Assembly (NCBI GenBank): GCA_964482435.1
Contig: CAYZXL010000085.1
Location: 1 to 15,188 of the forward strand
Origin: CAYZXL01 sp964482435
Lineage (GTDB): Bacteria > Auribacterota > JABMQX01
Direction of reading: 5' to 3'
Length of the DNA stretch: 15,188 nucleotides
Shown here: positions 1 through 6,697 of the stretch, piece by piece
Layout: every line of letters begins with the position of its first letter
Position numbering within the stretch: the first letter of the stretch is position 1
Notes under the pieces: model-generated
Databases searched by the model: none
What the model was told of the DNA's origin: nothing
Seen by the model: only the letters and a program-made list of their open reading frames with translations
Position numbers and translations under genes: made by a program

Positions 1-565
1 TGCGTCGCAACAGCGGGATTACTCTGAGTAATGACGCGGCTCGTTCCAACTCGTCATAGTCGCTGCTGTTGAAAAGGGTGATTCGGTGTCCTTCCTGTCG
101 CCACGGATTCACCAGACACCAGTCGTGCCCGCTGATTATCGGTATATGAAAAACAGCCGCCGCCCGTCCCTGTTTGAAAACAGTTGCCATCACGGAGTTG
201 TCGCTGTTGAAGCTGCTCAGGCCGAAGATGTCGGCGGCGATCGCGAGCACCGGGGCATCCGGACCCGCCTTGTCGAGTAACTGGGCGGTCTGCTCAGCGG
301 TTGTCGCGCGACCGACGACGAATTCCACGTTGCCCAGGTTTTCCTCAGCCTGGGACAAACGCTTTATTATGGGCGCGAGATCCGCTTCGGAAAGACCCCA
401 GCTTCTGCCCGCCGGCTCGCCGGCAATAACCACGCATATTCGGACCTTTGAGGCGGGCGGAGGGCTCGAAGCGCCGCTCGCCGCCGCCCAGCGACCCGTC
501 GCCAGCGCGAGTCCGCCCACCGCACCTGCTCCGATAAACTCCCGCCGAGTACAATGCGTACACAT
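1..565 (-). CDS. Tat-signal exported protein, N-terminal part (runs off window)
   Basis: The frame is open from an ATG at 565 to the left edge, giving 188 codons, so the C-terminus lies outside the window. An AAGGAG ribosome binding site sits 9 bases before the ATG. The N-terminus holds a twin-arginine motif (RREFIGAGAVGGLALATG) followed by a hydrophobic stretch, as in proteins folded in the cytoplasm and exported by Tat. The mature part begins with a beta strand (KVRICVVIAGEPAG) and alternates helices and strands (NVEFVVGRSTTAEQTAQLL, DAPVLAIAADIFGL), which suggests a Rossmann-like alpha/beta fold such as the N-domain of sugar isomerases. That match is an impression only and no catalytic residues can be assigned. 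The nearest upstream gene on this strand, the retron RT, ends 312 bases away, so this is probably a separate unit. Confidence 0.75.
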   Translation of the reverse strand, partial: MCTHCTRREFIGAGAVGGLALATGRWAAASGASSPPPASKVRICVVIAGEPAGRSWGLSEADLAPIIKRLSQAEENLGNVEFVVGRATTAEQTAQLLDKAGPDAPVLAIAADIFGLSSFNSDNSVMATVFKQGRAAAVFHIPIISGHDWCLVNPWRQEGHRITLFNSSDYDELERAASLLRVIPLLRR

Positions 566-719
566 GGGTCGTTGCTCCTTATACATCAATCTCTGACTAT
601 TGTCTGTTGCGATCCTATTACCAACAACCGATCGAATCTACCACAATTTCCCAGCTTTTTAACCTCCATATCTGCCTTAGCCAGGATTTGCTTTTCAGTG
701 TAAAATCGCATGGCTCTTC

Positions 720-845
720 ATGCCGTTCGGCACCGTGCTCGGTGTTTTCATGGTCATTGTGCTGATGAGAGAGAGGAACGACGCGACGGCGAAGAGGCAG
801 AAGGAGCGGTTGGTGAAGTTGGAGGGGGGGAGATGCGGGAGTTGA
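720..845 (+). pseudogene. Possible remnant or tiny gene for a one-TM peptide
   Basis: A short plus-strand frame encodes about 41 residues: a hydrophobic segment (MPFGTVLGVFMVIVLM) followed by a basic, charged tail (RERNDATAKRQKERLVKLEGG). The frame is open back to 681 without a better start. No good ribosome binding site precedes the ATG. The composition looks protein-like, for instance the end of a decayed membrane protein or a small hypothetical, but nothing confirms expression. The rest of the 566-876 gap shows no other gene. Confidence 0.25.
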
Positions 846-876
846 CGAGAACGGAGTGAGGGAGGTGCCTGGGATT

Positions 877-1767
877 CTACGCTGCCTGGATTTGATCCAG
901 CTTCCTCTTGAGGCGACCGGCCTCCCGTGGATTGAGCGTCCTGCAGAAGTTGATCCTGCCTTCGACCTGAGCACGCGTGATGTGCCCATCACCACCGCTC
1001 TGGCGACCAAGGTTCCGGATGAGTGCTTCGGTTTCTTCGATGTAGCTCTGGGGTACATCGATTCTGACATTGACTTTCACTCCGGTCACGACTTGCTCAC
1101 TGGAGCGACCTAAAGCTTCGACCTTCTCTTCCTTCACTCTGAACCCAGACTGCCGCAGTATCTTGCATATGAGGGGCTTGAGTCGGGCCATGTGACGGGG
1201 ACCCGAAAAGGCATTGTCGTCGACATAGTCAGAGTAGTCGCCCATGTGTGCCTTGGCCAAACCATATAGCCTACGGGCGACTGGCGCAAAGACAAGATTG
1301 GCTACAGCTGGGCTCGTCGGCGCGCCCTGCGGCAGTTGGCACTTATAGGTGGTGAGCCTTGTGAGCATACGCGCCACATCCGGAGAACAACCCAGCCGGG
1401 CGAACATCCTGTACACATGGTGAGGGCGGATTGACCCGAAAAAGTCCTTCACGTCGATCTTGAGCACCATTGGCTTCCCGACGTGAGGTCGGGCGTTGTG
1501 CACGATAGAGTGCCCGGGTCGGCATCCGTGCATATAGTCTGGCAGTTCGACACGTTGTAGGAAGCGGTTTAGCCTCTGCTGGATCTCTTTGAGCCTCTGG
1601 CAGGGCTTGAAAAGGACACGGGTGCCCCCTGACTTCTTCCTTATCTCGCCGCGACGGTAAAGCTGGTCGGCCTCTTCGGACAACTGGGAAAGAGTCTCGC
1701 TTTTGACGCCAATCTGCTTCGCCAAATGTTCAAGCTTTTCTATGTTCAGCGCCTTCAGGCTCCGCAT
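877..1767 (-). CDS. Retron-type reverse transcriptase
   Basis: Encodes 296 aa from the ATG at 1767, preceded by GGAG at 10 bases; a TTG start at 1788 is possible but weaker. Numbered from that ATG, region X carries the retron NAxxH motif (NARPH, about 91-95). Motif A is LKIDVKDFF (catalytic Asp about 105), motif B is QGAPTSP (about 147-153), the active site is YVDD (about 181-184) and region Y carries VTG (about 227-229). In this family the enzyme copies part of a neighbouring structured RNA into DNA that stays branched to the RNA through a 2'-5' bond. The length is normal for a single-domain retron RT, with no fused effector. The usual YADD is YVDD here. The gene overlaps the HTH gene by 38 bases, which implies translational coupling, and it is the last gene of a three-gene unit behind the candidate msr-msd RNA. 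Confidence 0.93.
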   Translation of the reverse strand: MRSLKALNIEKLEHLAKQIGVKSETLSQLSEEADQLYRRGEIRKKSGGTRVLFKPCQRLKEIQQRLNRFLQRVELPDYMHGCRPGHSIVHNARPHVGKPMVLKIDVKDFFGSIRPHHVYRMFARLGCSPDVARMLTRLTTYKCQLPQGAPTSPAVANLVFAPVARRLYGLAKAHMGDYSDYVDDNAFSGPRHMARLKPLICKILRQSGFRVKEEKVEALGRSSEQVVTGVKVNVRIDVPQSYIEETEALIRNLGRQSGGDGHITRAQVEGRINFCRTLNPREAGRLKRKLDQIQAA

Positions 1768-2071
1768 CGGTTTTCGACTCCACGCCAAGCTTGAGCTTGA
1801 GGAAGTCCAGACATAGCTCCCTGAGTCTGACGACTAACTCCCTCTCTCTGGCGCCGAGGTTCTCTGGAGTGCCAGACCGGTACATCACAAGAAACGGCAA
1901 CGGGACGTTGAGAGCGTCGCTGAGCCGTTCAAGTACTTCCCTGCTCGGTTGCCTCCGTCCGTTCTCTATCATTGAAAGGTAATTCTGAGAGATGCCTGCG
2001 CGCGAAGCAAGTTCGGACTGCTTCATCCGCGATGCAAGTCTGAGAACTTTTAGAATGCCACTTATATCCAT
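1730..2071 (-). CDS. XRE-family helix-turn-helix protein of the retron locus
   Basis: Encodes 113 aa. Residues about 5-60 form a classical Cro/C1 (XRE) HTH: MKQSELASRAGISQNYLSMI is followed by ENGRRQPSREVLERLSDALN and a proline-rich turn. A helical tail (ERELVVRLRELCLDFLKLKL) could mediate dimerisation. GGAGAG lies 5 bases before the ATG. The gene follows the 90-aa gene by 22 bases and overlaps the RT start, so the three form one operon. It may repress the retron promoter, for example at the palindrome TTTTTGtCAAAAA at 2845-2857, or be the effector or antitoxin partner. Some described retron types carry a standalone HTH protein; I cannot assign the type from sequence alone. Confidence 0.9.
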   Translation of the reverse strand: MDISGILKVLRLASRMKQSELASRAGISQNYLSMIENGRRQPSREVLERLSDALNVPLPFLVMYRSGTPENLGARERELVVRLRELCLDFLKLKLGVESKTDAEPEGAEHRKA

Positions 2072-2093
2072 TTTCGCTCTCCGGTGTGATCTT

Positions 2094-2366
2094 CTAGGTA
2101 TGGGGAGGATAGTGCCTCAGGAACGTGATGACCACGTCCGCCACGCGTCCTATGACATTCGCGATACTCATGAGCGAATGCCGATGACCGCTCCGCTGCA
2201 TTTGCTTCAGCTCCGCGGCCAGGCGGGCAACGTGATTCACCGTCCGGCAAATATCCTCCCTCACAGCCCTGTTCCGAGCTCTGCCTTGCAGTTCTTTCAA
2301 CACTGCAATGGCGCCATTTGCTCGTTCCAGTGCCTCGATGATGAGGGCTTCTTTCATTGGAGCCAT
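2094..2366 (-). CDS. Small helical protein, first gene of the retron operon
   Basis: Encodes 90 aa from an ATG with a near-perfect ribosome binding site (AAAGGAGGTGA, 10 bases before the start), which strongly supports a real gene. The residues suggest a helical bundle: EALERANGAIAVLKELQGRA, then EDICRTVNHVARLAAELKQM and a more hydrophobic C-terminal helix (IANVIGRVADVVITFLRHY). No signal peptide, Cys pair or catalytic motif is visible. It lies between the putative retron RNA and the HTH gene, a place where some retrons encode their effector. Function is unknown: it could be a toxic effector, an RT or ncRNA chaperone, or a partner of the HTH protein. I do not recognise the family. Confidence 0.8.
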   Translation of the reverse strand: MAPMKEALIIEALERANGAIAVLKELQGRARNRAVREDICRTVNHVARLAAELKQMQRSGHRHSLMSIANVIGRVADVVITFLRHYPPHT

Positions 2367-2447
2367 TGTCCTGTCACCTCCTTTCTGTTCGTCTACCAGG
2401 GCTCGCGAGTCCCGCCACCATCGGCGCGACCACGCAAGAACCTAGCG

Positions 2448-2472
2448 AAAAAACGGCAAAAACCCTTGCCGT
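2448..2472 (-). terminator. Terminator-like hairpin after the retron RNA
   Basis: Read on the minus strand, ACGGCAA pairs with TTTGCCGT across a short loop and is followed by a run of Ts, the form of an intrinsic terminator. Its left arm contains the a2 segment, so a1/a2 pairing and terminator folding exclude each other. This could let the folding of the RNA set read-through into the three genes. Confidence 0.6.
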
Positions 2473-2726
2473 CCTTTCGAGTGCGTTGGCGTTGAAAAGG
2501 ACAGGTGAAAAAACCGTGAACGCAGCCAGCTCAGCACAAAAACGACCGGCGAATAGTGCCAATTCACCATCGTCTTGACATCTGTCCACGCATACAGCTC
2601 ACCCTGCGCCAACAGTTTCCCTGCTGCTCTCAGCAGGTCAGAGGCAATTTAACATCACCTCTGCTTCAGCCCGCGTATCGCTATCGCGGGTACTTGCCAG
2701 GGCAATGGCCGCCCGATCAGCAAGGG
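2463..2726 (-). ncRNA. Candidate retron msr-msd RNA
   Basis: In the RT direction, about 265 bases between promoter and first gene are packed with hairpins and hold no convincing ORF. The ends are complementary: CCCTTGCTG (2718-2726) pairs with CGGCAAGGG (2463-2471), 9 pairs with one G-T, extendable past one mismatch, as expected of retron a1/a2. Three tidy stem-loops follow, typical of msr: CCCGCG/CGCGGG (2670-2690), CAGAGG/CCTCTG (2639-2663) and CCTGCTG/CAGCAGG with an AGAG loop (2620-2637). Next come a CTGT..CGCA/TGCG..ACAG hairpin (2582-2615), a long imperfect hairpin (2537-2577, about 15 pairs including wobbles) that could be the msd core, and GTCCTTTTC/GAAAGGAC (2471-2502). The branching G and the msd limits cannot be fixed by eye. 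Confidence 0.55.
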
Positions 2727-2801
2727 ACAAACAGAACTCGGAGATGAACTTTCGCTGCTCATCGCAGGCACATTTTCAAAGAGCATTTCAGTGTCGGCAC
2801 C

Positions 2802-2831
2802 ATAATAAACCACAATATATGGGGCTGTCAA
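2802..2831 (-). promoter_or_regulatory. Sigma70-like promoter of the retron locus
   Basis: On the minus strand TTGACA (2826-2831) and TATTAT (2802-2807) are 18 bases apart, placing the start near 2795, about 70 bases before the a1 segment. A perfect -35 and a 5/6 -10 in an otherwise gene-free stretch make this a good candidate for the promoter of RNA and operon. Confidence 0.65.
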
Positions 2832-2858
2832 GGCCAAATATCGCTTTTTGTCAAAAAA
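2832..2858. promoter_or_regulatory. Possible operator upstream of the retron promoter
   Basis: Immediately upstream of the -35 lies the 13-base palindrome TTTTTG-T-CAAAAA (2845-2857). On the minus strand the segment also forms an imperfect direct repeat, GATATTTTTTGACA then GATATTTGGCCTTGACA, the second copy containing the -35. Both are plausible targets for the HTH protein encoded in the same locus. Confidence 0.4.
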
Positions 2859-3096
2859 TATCTCTCCCTGCCACGATGGTGAACCCTACGGTGGCTGCTT
2901 GGCAAGCGGTGCTGCACGATGCTCATGTCTGCGCGGCTGGGTCTATGACGAAAACTGAGAACGAACGGGGTTTCCAAAACAGCATTTTGTCTGGTCCCCG
3001 CGGCCGGCGGGGCAACTCGATGCCGATCTTTCACTTGGCAACCGCAACCCTTAAAAACCCCTCTCGCTTTACACGTGCAGTGGGGTTAACGGGAAG

Positions 3097-3240
3097 ATGG
3101 AGATTGAGGAGTATCTGCTGCACAAGGAAAAGAGGCTGGAAAAGGGGAGCGAGAGGATCAAGGATTTCAGGGTTTTTGACTTCAACTACATTCCCGAGAA
3201 GCCGTTGATGAGCGACGGGGTGAAGCCAGTCAGGACGCAG
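3097..3240 (+). pseudogene. N-terminal remnant resembling Orc1/Cdc6-like AAA ATPases
   Basis: The first 48 or so codons (MEIEEYLLHKEKRLEKGSER, then KDFRVFDFNYIPEKPLMSDG) look like the segment before the ATPase core of Cdc6/Orc1-like proteins, which contain a D-x-NYIPE-type stretch ahead of Walker A. After VKPV the similarity stops and the frame ends at 3282 without a P-loop. An inverted repeat, GGCAAGC/GCTTGCC (about 3249-3276), lies just past the break. I infer a truncated gene. The family assignment is from memory of the motif. Confidence 0.45.
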
Positions 3241-3462
3241 CCAACGAGGGCAAGCAAGGACAGATCAGGCTTGCCTGAATGAGCCGTGAGGTGTAGAAAT
3301 TGGGGAGAGAACACTGGAAGAATCGCCTGCACGCTCCTCTTCGGAAGTACGGCTACGCGACGGAGGACCGGTGCTTCTCCAGAAACACGCGCTGGACAAC
3401 GGCAGGCGTAAACCTTTGCTGTCAGTGGTGGTCTGGTCAAGAATAAGTCCTTGAGAGGCGAA

Positions 3463-3939
3463 ATGGCCAAATCCGGAGTGTATTCGTTTTTGATGCTTGT
3501 CCTGTTTCTCGCCGTCTCTTTTTCTGCCGGTCTGTTCGGTGCTCGGTTCAAACCGGGTGACTGGTACGACCAATTGTCGAAGCCTTCGTGGAGGCCGCCC
3601 AACTGGCTTTTTGCCCCGGTGTGGACAGCCCTTTACCTCGCAATGGGCGTTGCTGCTTGGCTGGTTTGGCAGCGGGCAGGGTTGAGAAAAGCGCAGCTTG
3701 CACTCTCGTTTTTCGCTTTGCAGCTCATATTGAACGCCGTCTGGTCTTGGGTCTTTTTCGGGCTGCATAGACCGGGCCTTGCGTTTGGAGAAATCACACT
3801 GCTGTGGGCGGCCATTCTGATAACGTTGGTGCTGTTCTGGCGGCATTGTCCACTTTCTGGGCTACTTTTTGTACCTTATCTGGCCTGGGTTTCGTTTGCT
3901 GCGATGCTGAACTTCTCGTTGTGGCGGTTGAACCTCTGA
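3463..3939 (+). CDS. tspO: TspO/MBR-family membrane protein (tryptophan-rich sensory protein)
   Basis: Encodes 158 aa from the ATG at 3463, preceded by AGAGG; a TTG at 3451 is less likely. The family signature is clear: KPSWRPPNWLFAPVWTALY in the first third, then AAWLVWQRAG, LNAVWSWVFF and a final aromatic helix (YLAWVSFAAMLNFSLWRLN). Length and five predicted membrane helices match the family. TspO proteins bind tetrapyrroles and help control porphyrin or stress responses; which role applies here is unknown. No operon partner is adjacent: the upstream gene is a remnant and the next gene starts 237 bases later. The gene looks intact. Confidence 0.95.
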   Translation: MAKSGVYSFLMLVLFLAVSFSAGLFGARFKPGDWYDQLSKPSWRPPNWLFAPVWTALYLAMGVAAWLVWQRAGLRKAQLALSFFALQLILNAVWSWVFFGLHRPGLAFGEITLLWAAILITLVLFWRHCPLSGLLFVPYLAWVSFAAMLNFSLWRLNL

Positions 3940-4176
3940 GCTGGCTTCCTGCGGCCGTTTCAGCTTTAGAAGAGGCTGGAGGCCTCCATCAGGGCAGAGG
4001 GGGTGACTTGCCCAACTTGAACGAGAGACGTGGGACGCGCAATTGCCTTGCGGATGCTCAAGAATGAACTTCTCGGCATTCAAGAAAGGATGTGTCCAGG
4101 CTTGTCTCTCCGGATGGCAGCTTGGGGTCCGAAGCCGCGGACAACAACCGAAAGGAAAAGTGTGAAAGAGGACGGC

Positions 4177-4920
4177 ATGAGTCAGAAGAAAATCTCGCGA
4201 CGGTCCTTTCTCGTAAGCACCGCCGCCACCGTGGCGGTCTGCGGGGAAGTTGCGAACGGTGGTGAGGCAGGCAAGCCACGGCTCTCCCCGAGCGACGAGT
4301 TGGATATCGCCGGGACCGGCGCCGGCGGGCCCGCGAAGGAAGCGCTGTTGAACAGCCCAGGAGACGTTGCTGTCGGCCCCGATAGAAGCGTCTACATCTC
4401 CGACGGGGGAAATAGAAAAGTCCGCCGAATAGGACCGGATGGAATCATCCAGACTGTAGCCGGGAACGGCTCCGCGGGGTATAGTGGCGACGGGGGACCG
4501 GCGACCCAGGCCGGAATCCCGTGTCCATGAGCTGTCGGTCTTGGCCCGGACGGCAGCCTCTATATTGCGGACGGTGGCAGTTATCGCGTCCGCCGGGTTG
4601 GCCCGGACGGGATTATCACAACGGTCGCTGGTAACGGTGATGGAGCCCTTGCTCTCATTAACGAGGGAGTTCCGGCTACCGACGAATGTATCATGGCAAG
4701 TGACGCTGACATTGGGCCAGACGGCTACCTGTACATCGTCAGCTACTACCAGGATCGGATTCGCCGCGCTGGCCCCGACGGCATCATAGTGACGGTCGCC
4801 GGCAGCGGCCCGATCGGTCTCAGTGGAGCGGGCGTCAGCAGCGGTGCCGAGCAGGACCGGGGGAAATGCAACAGGCCCCCAGGCCGTACGCTTGACGCCA
4901 GGGTTATCAGTCACCTTTGA
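4177..4920 (+). pseudogene. Tat-exported NHL-repeat protein with in-frame stop and decayed end
   Basis: The start at 4177 has a GAGG site 6 bases upstream. The first residues (SRRSFLVSTAATVAV) are a Tat signal. At least three NHL blades follow: GDVAVGPDRSVYISDGGNRK, GLGPDGSLYIADGGSYRVRR and IGPDGYLYIVSYYQDRIRRA, each trailed by GPDGII-TVAGxG. A TGA at 4528-4530 interrupts the frame between blades one and two, and the same frame then continues coding for blades two and three. A single base change would explain this. After the third blade the sequence no longer resembles the family, which usually has more blades. Such proteins form beta-propellers used for binding or lyase activity outside the cytoplasm. 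This copy is probably dead. Confidence 0.8.
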
Positions 4921-5366
4921 AGTGTCGTTTTTAGGCGTTCAAGCATGCCCTGCATTTCATGAGCTGTTTTTCCCCCGGTGACATCGTTAACTCTTTCGAA
5001 TGCACTTCCTGGATTGGTTATCATTGCAGCATTACAGAACACCCTGATTCCCCCAGATGTATCCACAAAGTTAAAAGTCAGACGCATTTCGGGGAAGCTG
5101 TCGTACTTGGATCCGTATACGAGCGCACCTCCAAGTGAGGTGTCCCGTTTGCTAAAGACGGCGGTGTAGTCGTTTGTCTGCCTAACTTGGGCACCACTTG
5201 CAACCATCTCGCTTACGAGGACGTCGATTACTTCCTTCTTTGTTACTCCGGGAATAGTAACCTCCGGCCGTTGACTGGGAGTCTGCAAGGGGGGGACGGT
5301 CACACATCCGGTGAGCGATACGTAGACAAGCCAGAGGCTAAACGTTAAGCGGAGAGCCCTCCTCAT
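4911..5366 (-). CDS. Small lipoprotein of unknown function
   Basis: Encodes 151 aa, with GGGAGG shortly before the ATG. A signal peptide (MRRALRLTFSLWLVYVSLTG) ends in a lipobox, L-T-G-C, so the mature protein should be lipid-anchored at Cys21. After a proline-rich linker comes a compact alpha/beta domain: TKKEVIDVLVSEMVASGAQV, then VRQTNDYTAVFSKRD and EMRLTFNFVDTSGGIRVFCN. This pattern of helix then strands is seen in small envelope lipoproteins, but I recognise no named family. Its 3' end overlaps the end of the convergent NHL pseudogene by 10 bases. Confidence 0.85.
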   Translation of the reverse strand: MRRALRLTFSLWLVYVSLTGCVTVPPLQTPSQRPEVTIPGVTKKEVIDVLVSEMVASGAQVRQTNDYTAVFSKRDTSLGGALVYGSKYDSFPEMRLTFNFVDTSGGIRVFCNAAMITNPGSAFERVNDVTGGKTAHEMQGMLERLKTTLQR

Positions 5367-5471
5367 TTTTTTCCTCCCACTAACCGCGGTTCATGTAGTT
5401 TCTTCATAACACCCTTAGGCGGCGAGCCCAGGGGCGTAAACTCCACGCCGTTCTTGACATTCCCTCTTTTC

Positions 5472-5840
5472 TCAGATTCGGAACACCTCATTGGTCCAGG
5501 GATCATCCGGGGGAAACGGACCATGAATGGATTTGTAGCATCCCTTGCTGGGAACAACCCTGTTGATCTCGGGTAGAACCCAGTCCACATACACCCGCTT
5601 GTCGTCTGGATCGACTTCCTTCACGATTCCTATGGCCCGGATTTCGATATTTGGGGAGCCCTGACCCAACATGCGCTTGATTGCAATTCTGTCGCCCGGC
5701 TCAATCTGGTCCCGCCGTCTGGCTTGATCGGGTTGATCTTTGTCATCCCATCCCAGGAACCAGTATCCCCGTCGAAGGAACAGGTCCGATTGATCCTCGT
5801 GTCCGCCCCACATTGCGCCGACAACCCAAAATTGAGGCAT
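5472..5840 (-). CDS. EVE/PUA-like domain protein (stand-alone)
   Basis: Encodes 122 aa from the ATG at 5840, preceded by AAAGGAG at about 8 bases. A longer frame to 6008 only reads through the methyltransferase stub. The sequence starts FWVVGAMWGGHEDQSDLFLR and continues WFLGWDDKD, GDRIAIKRM, IRAIGIVKEV and VYVDWVLPE. This resembles the N-terminal domain of some McrB-like AAA proteins and EVE/PUA-type folds, which sense modified bases in DNA or RNA. Here it stands alone, with no ATPase or nuclease attached. It lies 26 bases after a truncated cytosine methyltransferase, so it may be the leftover reader of a modification system. The domain call rests on recalled motif similarity. Confidence 0.65.
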   Translation of the reverse strand: MPQFWVVGAMWGGHEDQSDLFLRRGYWFLGWDDKDQPDQARRRDQIEPGDRIAIKRMLGQGSPNIEIRAIGIVKEVDPDDKRVYVDWVLPEINRVVPSKGCYKSIHGPFPPDDPWTNEVFRI

Positions 5841-5866
5841 TTTTGGTCTCCTTTCTTCTGTGATGC

Positions 5867-6211
5867 CTACGACGAACCTGAGCGGTTGCGAATGGCGAAG
5901 CCGCTTCGCGGTGCGACTGCGGCCACCGGGGGCCCGCCTACAATCCCGGCTAGCTCCCCGGTTCTCAGGCCAAGCGCGGCATTTAGCCTTCTTCCAGTAA
6001 GCCGGCATACGCCCTCTTCAATGTGGAGGGTTTCAGGGAAGTTGCGACGATGCGTCGCCGCGGCATGGGAATCCAGTTCAACTGCGCAGCAGACCGAGAA
6101 GCCAGCTCGCGCTGCCCCGAGGCTCAAACCTCCCGCGCCGCTGAACAAGTCGACGACCTTATCGGAATCCCCTGACATGGTCGCTGCGCTTCGGTTCGTT
6201 GCGTTGGTCAT
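5867..6211 (-). pseudogene. DNA cytosine-5 methyltransferase, truncated at motif IV
   Basis: The ATG at 6211 follows GGGAG at 6 bases. Motif I is intact (VVDLFSGAGGLSLGAARAGF), followed by the acidic motif II (CAVELDSHAAATHRRNFP) and the strand leading to motif IV (ELAGIVGGPP). The catalytic Pro-Cys of motif IV should come next, but the sequence becomes VAAVAPRSGF and the frame stops within 15 residues. The target-recognition domain and motifs VI-X, normally another 200 or more residues, are absent. The fragment cannot methylate DNA. It sits directly downstream of an attC-like site and runs into the EVE-like gene, which suggests a deletion or a cut-off cassette. Confidence 0.85.
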
Positions 6212-6226
6212 CCTAACTCCCAGCGG

Positions 6227-6291
6227 CCTGTAACGTGCGGCTCACCAGGCGCCGGATTTCCCGGCGATCCGGTCGAGCCGTTTGTTATGCC
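6227..6291 (-). other. attC-like recombination site
   Basis: This begins at the stop codon of the P-loop gene. On the minus strand it starts with the core GGCATAAC and ends with GTTACAGG. Inside are complementary arms CGGCTC/GAGCCG and CCGGAT/ATCCGG around a GC-rich centre, giving a folded hairpin of 65 bases, a usual attC length. The outer cores pair only partly. Confidence 0.65.
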
Positions 6292-6666
6292 TTATTGGTC
6301 TAAGTGCTCAAGAATCTCGTCGGCTTTGCCAGCGTAATCGTCATTATGTTCCACAAGCACCTCGCCAACGCTGTAACCAGCACTATTTAGCTTTATTCTT
6401 AGCTCGTTTAGGCAAGAACCCGTTTCGTCAGCAGGGCGACTTGAAAGAACAAGAAGGTCATAGCCTAAATATTTCTTTTCCTTTATTACGTAGTCCACGT
6501 CTCTGTCGGCTTCTTCGAAGCTTTGTGACAAAATAAAGCCCGCCTCACCGTTGCGAGTAAACTTATGTTGGTATCGTCCTATACCCAATTTCGGCTTCAG
6601 CTGGATATTTATCGTTTCGCTTTTGCCCACGCGATGTTTGCCAACCACAATTACAGCTTTTTTCAT
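6292..6666 (-). CDS. Minimal P-loop NTPase, cassette gene
   Basis: Encodes 124 aa with AAAGGAG 8 bases before the ATG. A Walker A loop sits at the very N-terminus (VIVVGKHRVGKSETIN). A later strand (YLGYDLLVLSSRP) is where Walker B would be, though its acidic residue is not obvious. The whole protein is a single small alpha/beta domain, too short for a kinase lid or AAA module, and ends in an acidic helix. It ends exactly at an attC-like site and starts 32 bases after a copy of the 170-bp repeat, as a one-gene integron cassette would. Base composition is more AT-rich than its neighbours, consistent with separate origin. The protein at 8134-8574 has the same plan. Substrate and role are unknown. 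Confidence 0.8.
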   Translation of the reverse strand: MKKAVIVVGKHRVGKSETINIQLKPKLGIGRYQHKFTRNGEAGFILSQSFEEADRDVDYVIKEKKYLGYDLLVLSSRPADETGSCLNELRIKLNSAGYSVGEVLVEHNDDYAGKADEILEHLDQ

Positions 6667-6697
6667 AGTGATTCTCCTTTGATACGCGCATAACGTC

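Noticed and set aside
345..563. 72-codon frame on the minus strand
   Set aside because: It is a shadow, one frame off the Tat-signal gene starting at 565.
877..1767. Group II intron or diversity-generating retroelement RT
   Set aside because: NAxxH, QGAPTSP and VTG are retron features. There is no maturase domain, intron RNA fold, or template/variable repeat pair in view.
3265..3846. 193-codon open frame on the minus strand
   Set aside because: It is antisense to the unmistakable TspO gene and its sequence is basic and disordered.
4528..4530. Recoded TGA (as glycine or tryptophan)
   Set aside because: TGA ends the TspO, antitoxin and EVE-like genes at their natural lengths, so it is a stop in this genome.
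3862..4914. 350-codon open frame on the minus strand
   Set aside because: It lies opposite the NHL repeats. Its translation is low in motifs, and the plus strand shows clear NHL blades and a Tat signal.
5367..5471. Further attC site between the EVE-like and lipoprotein genes
   Set aside because: GTTATGA and short complementary bits (CGGCG/CGCCG) are present, but no opposite core and no good fold.
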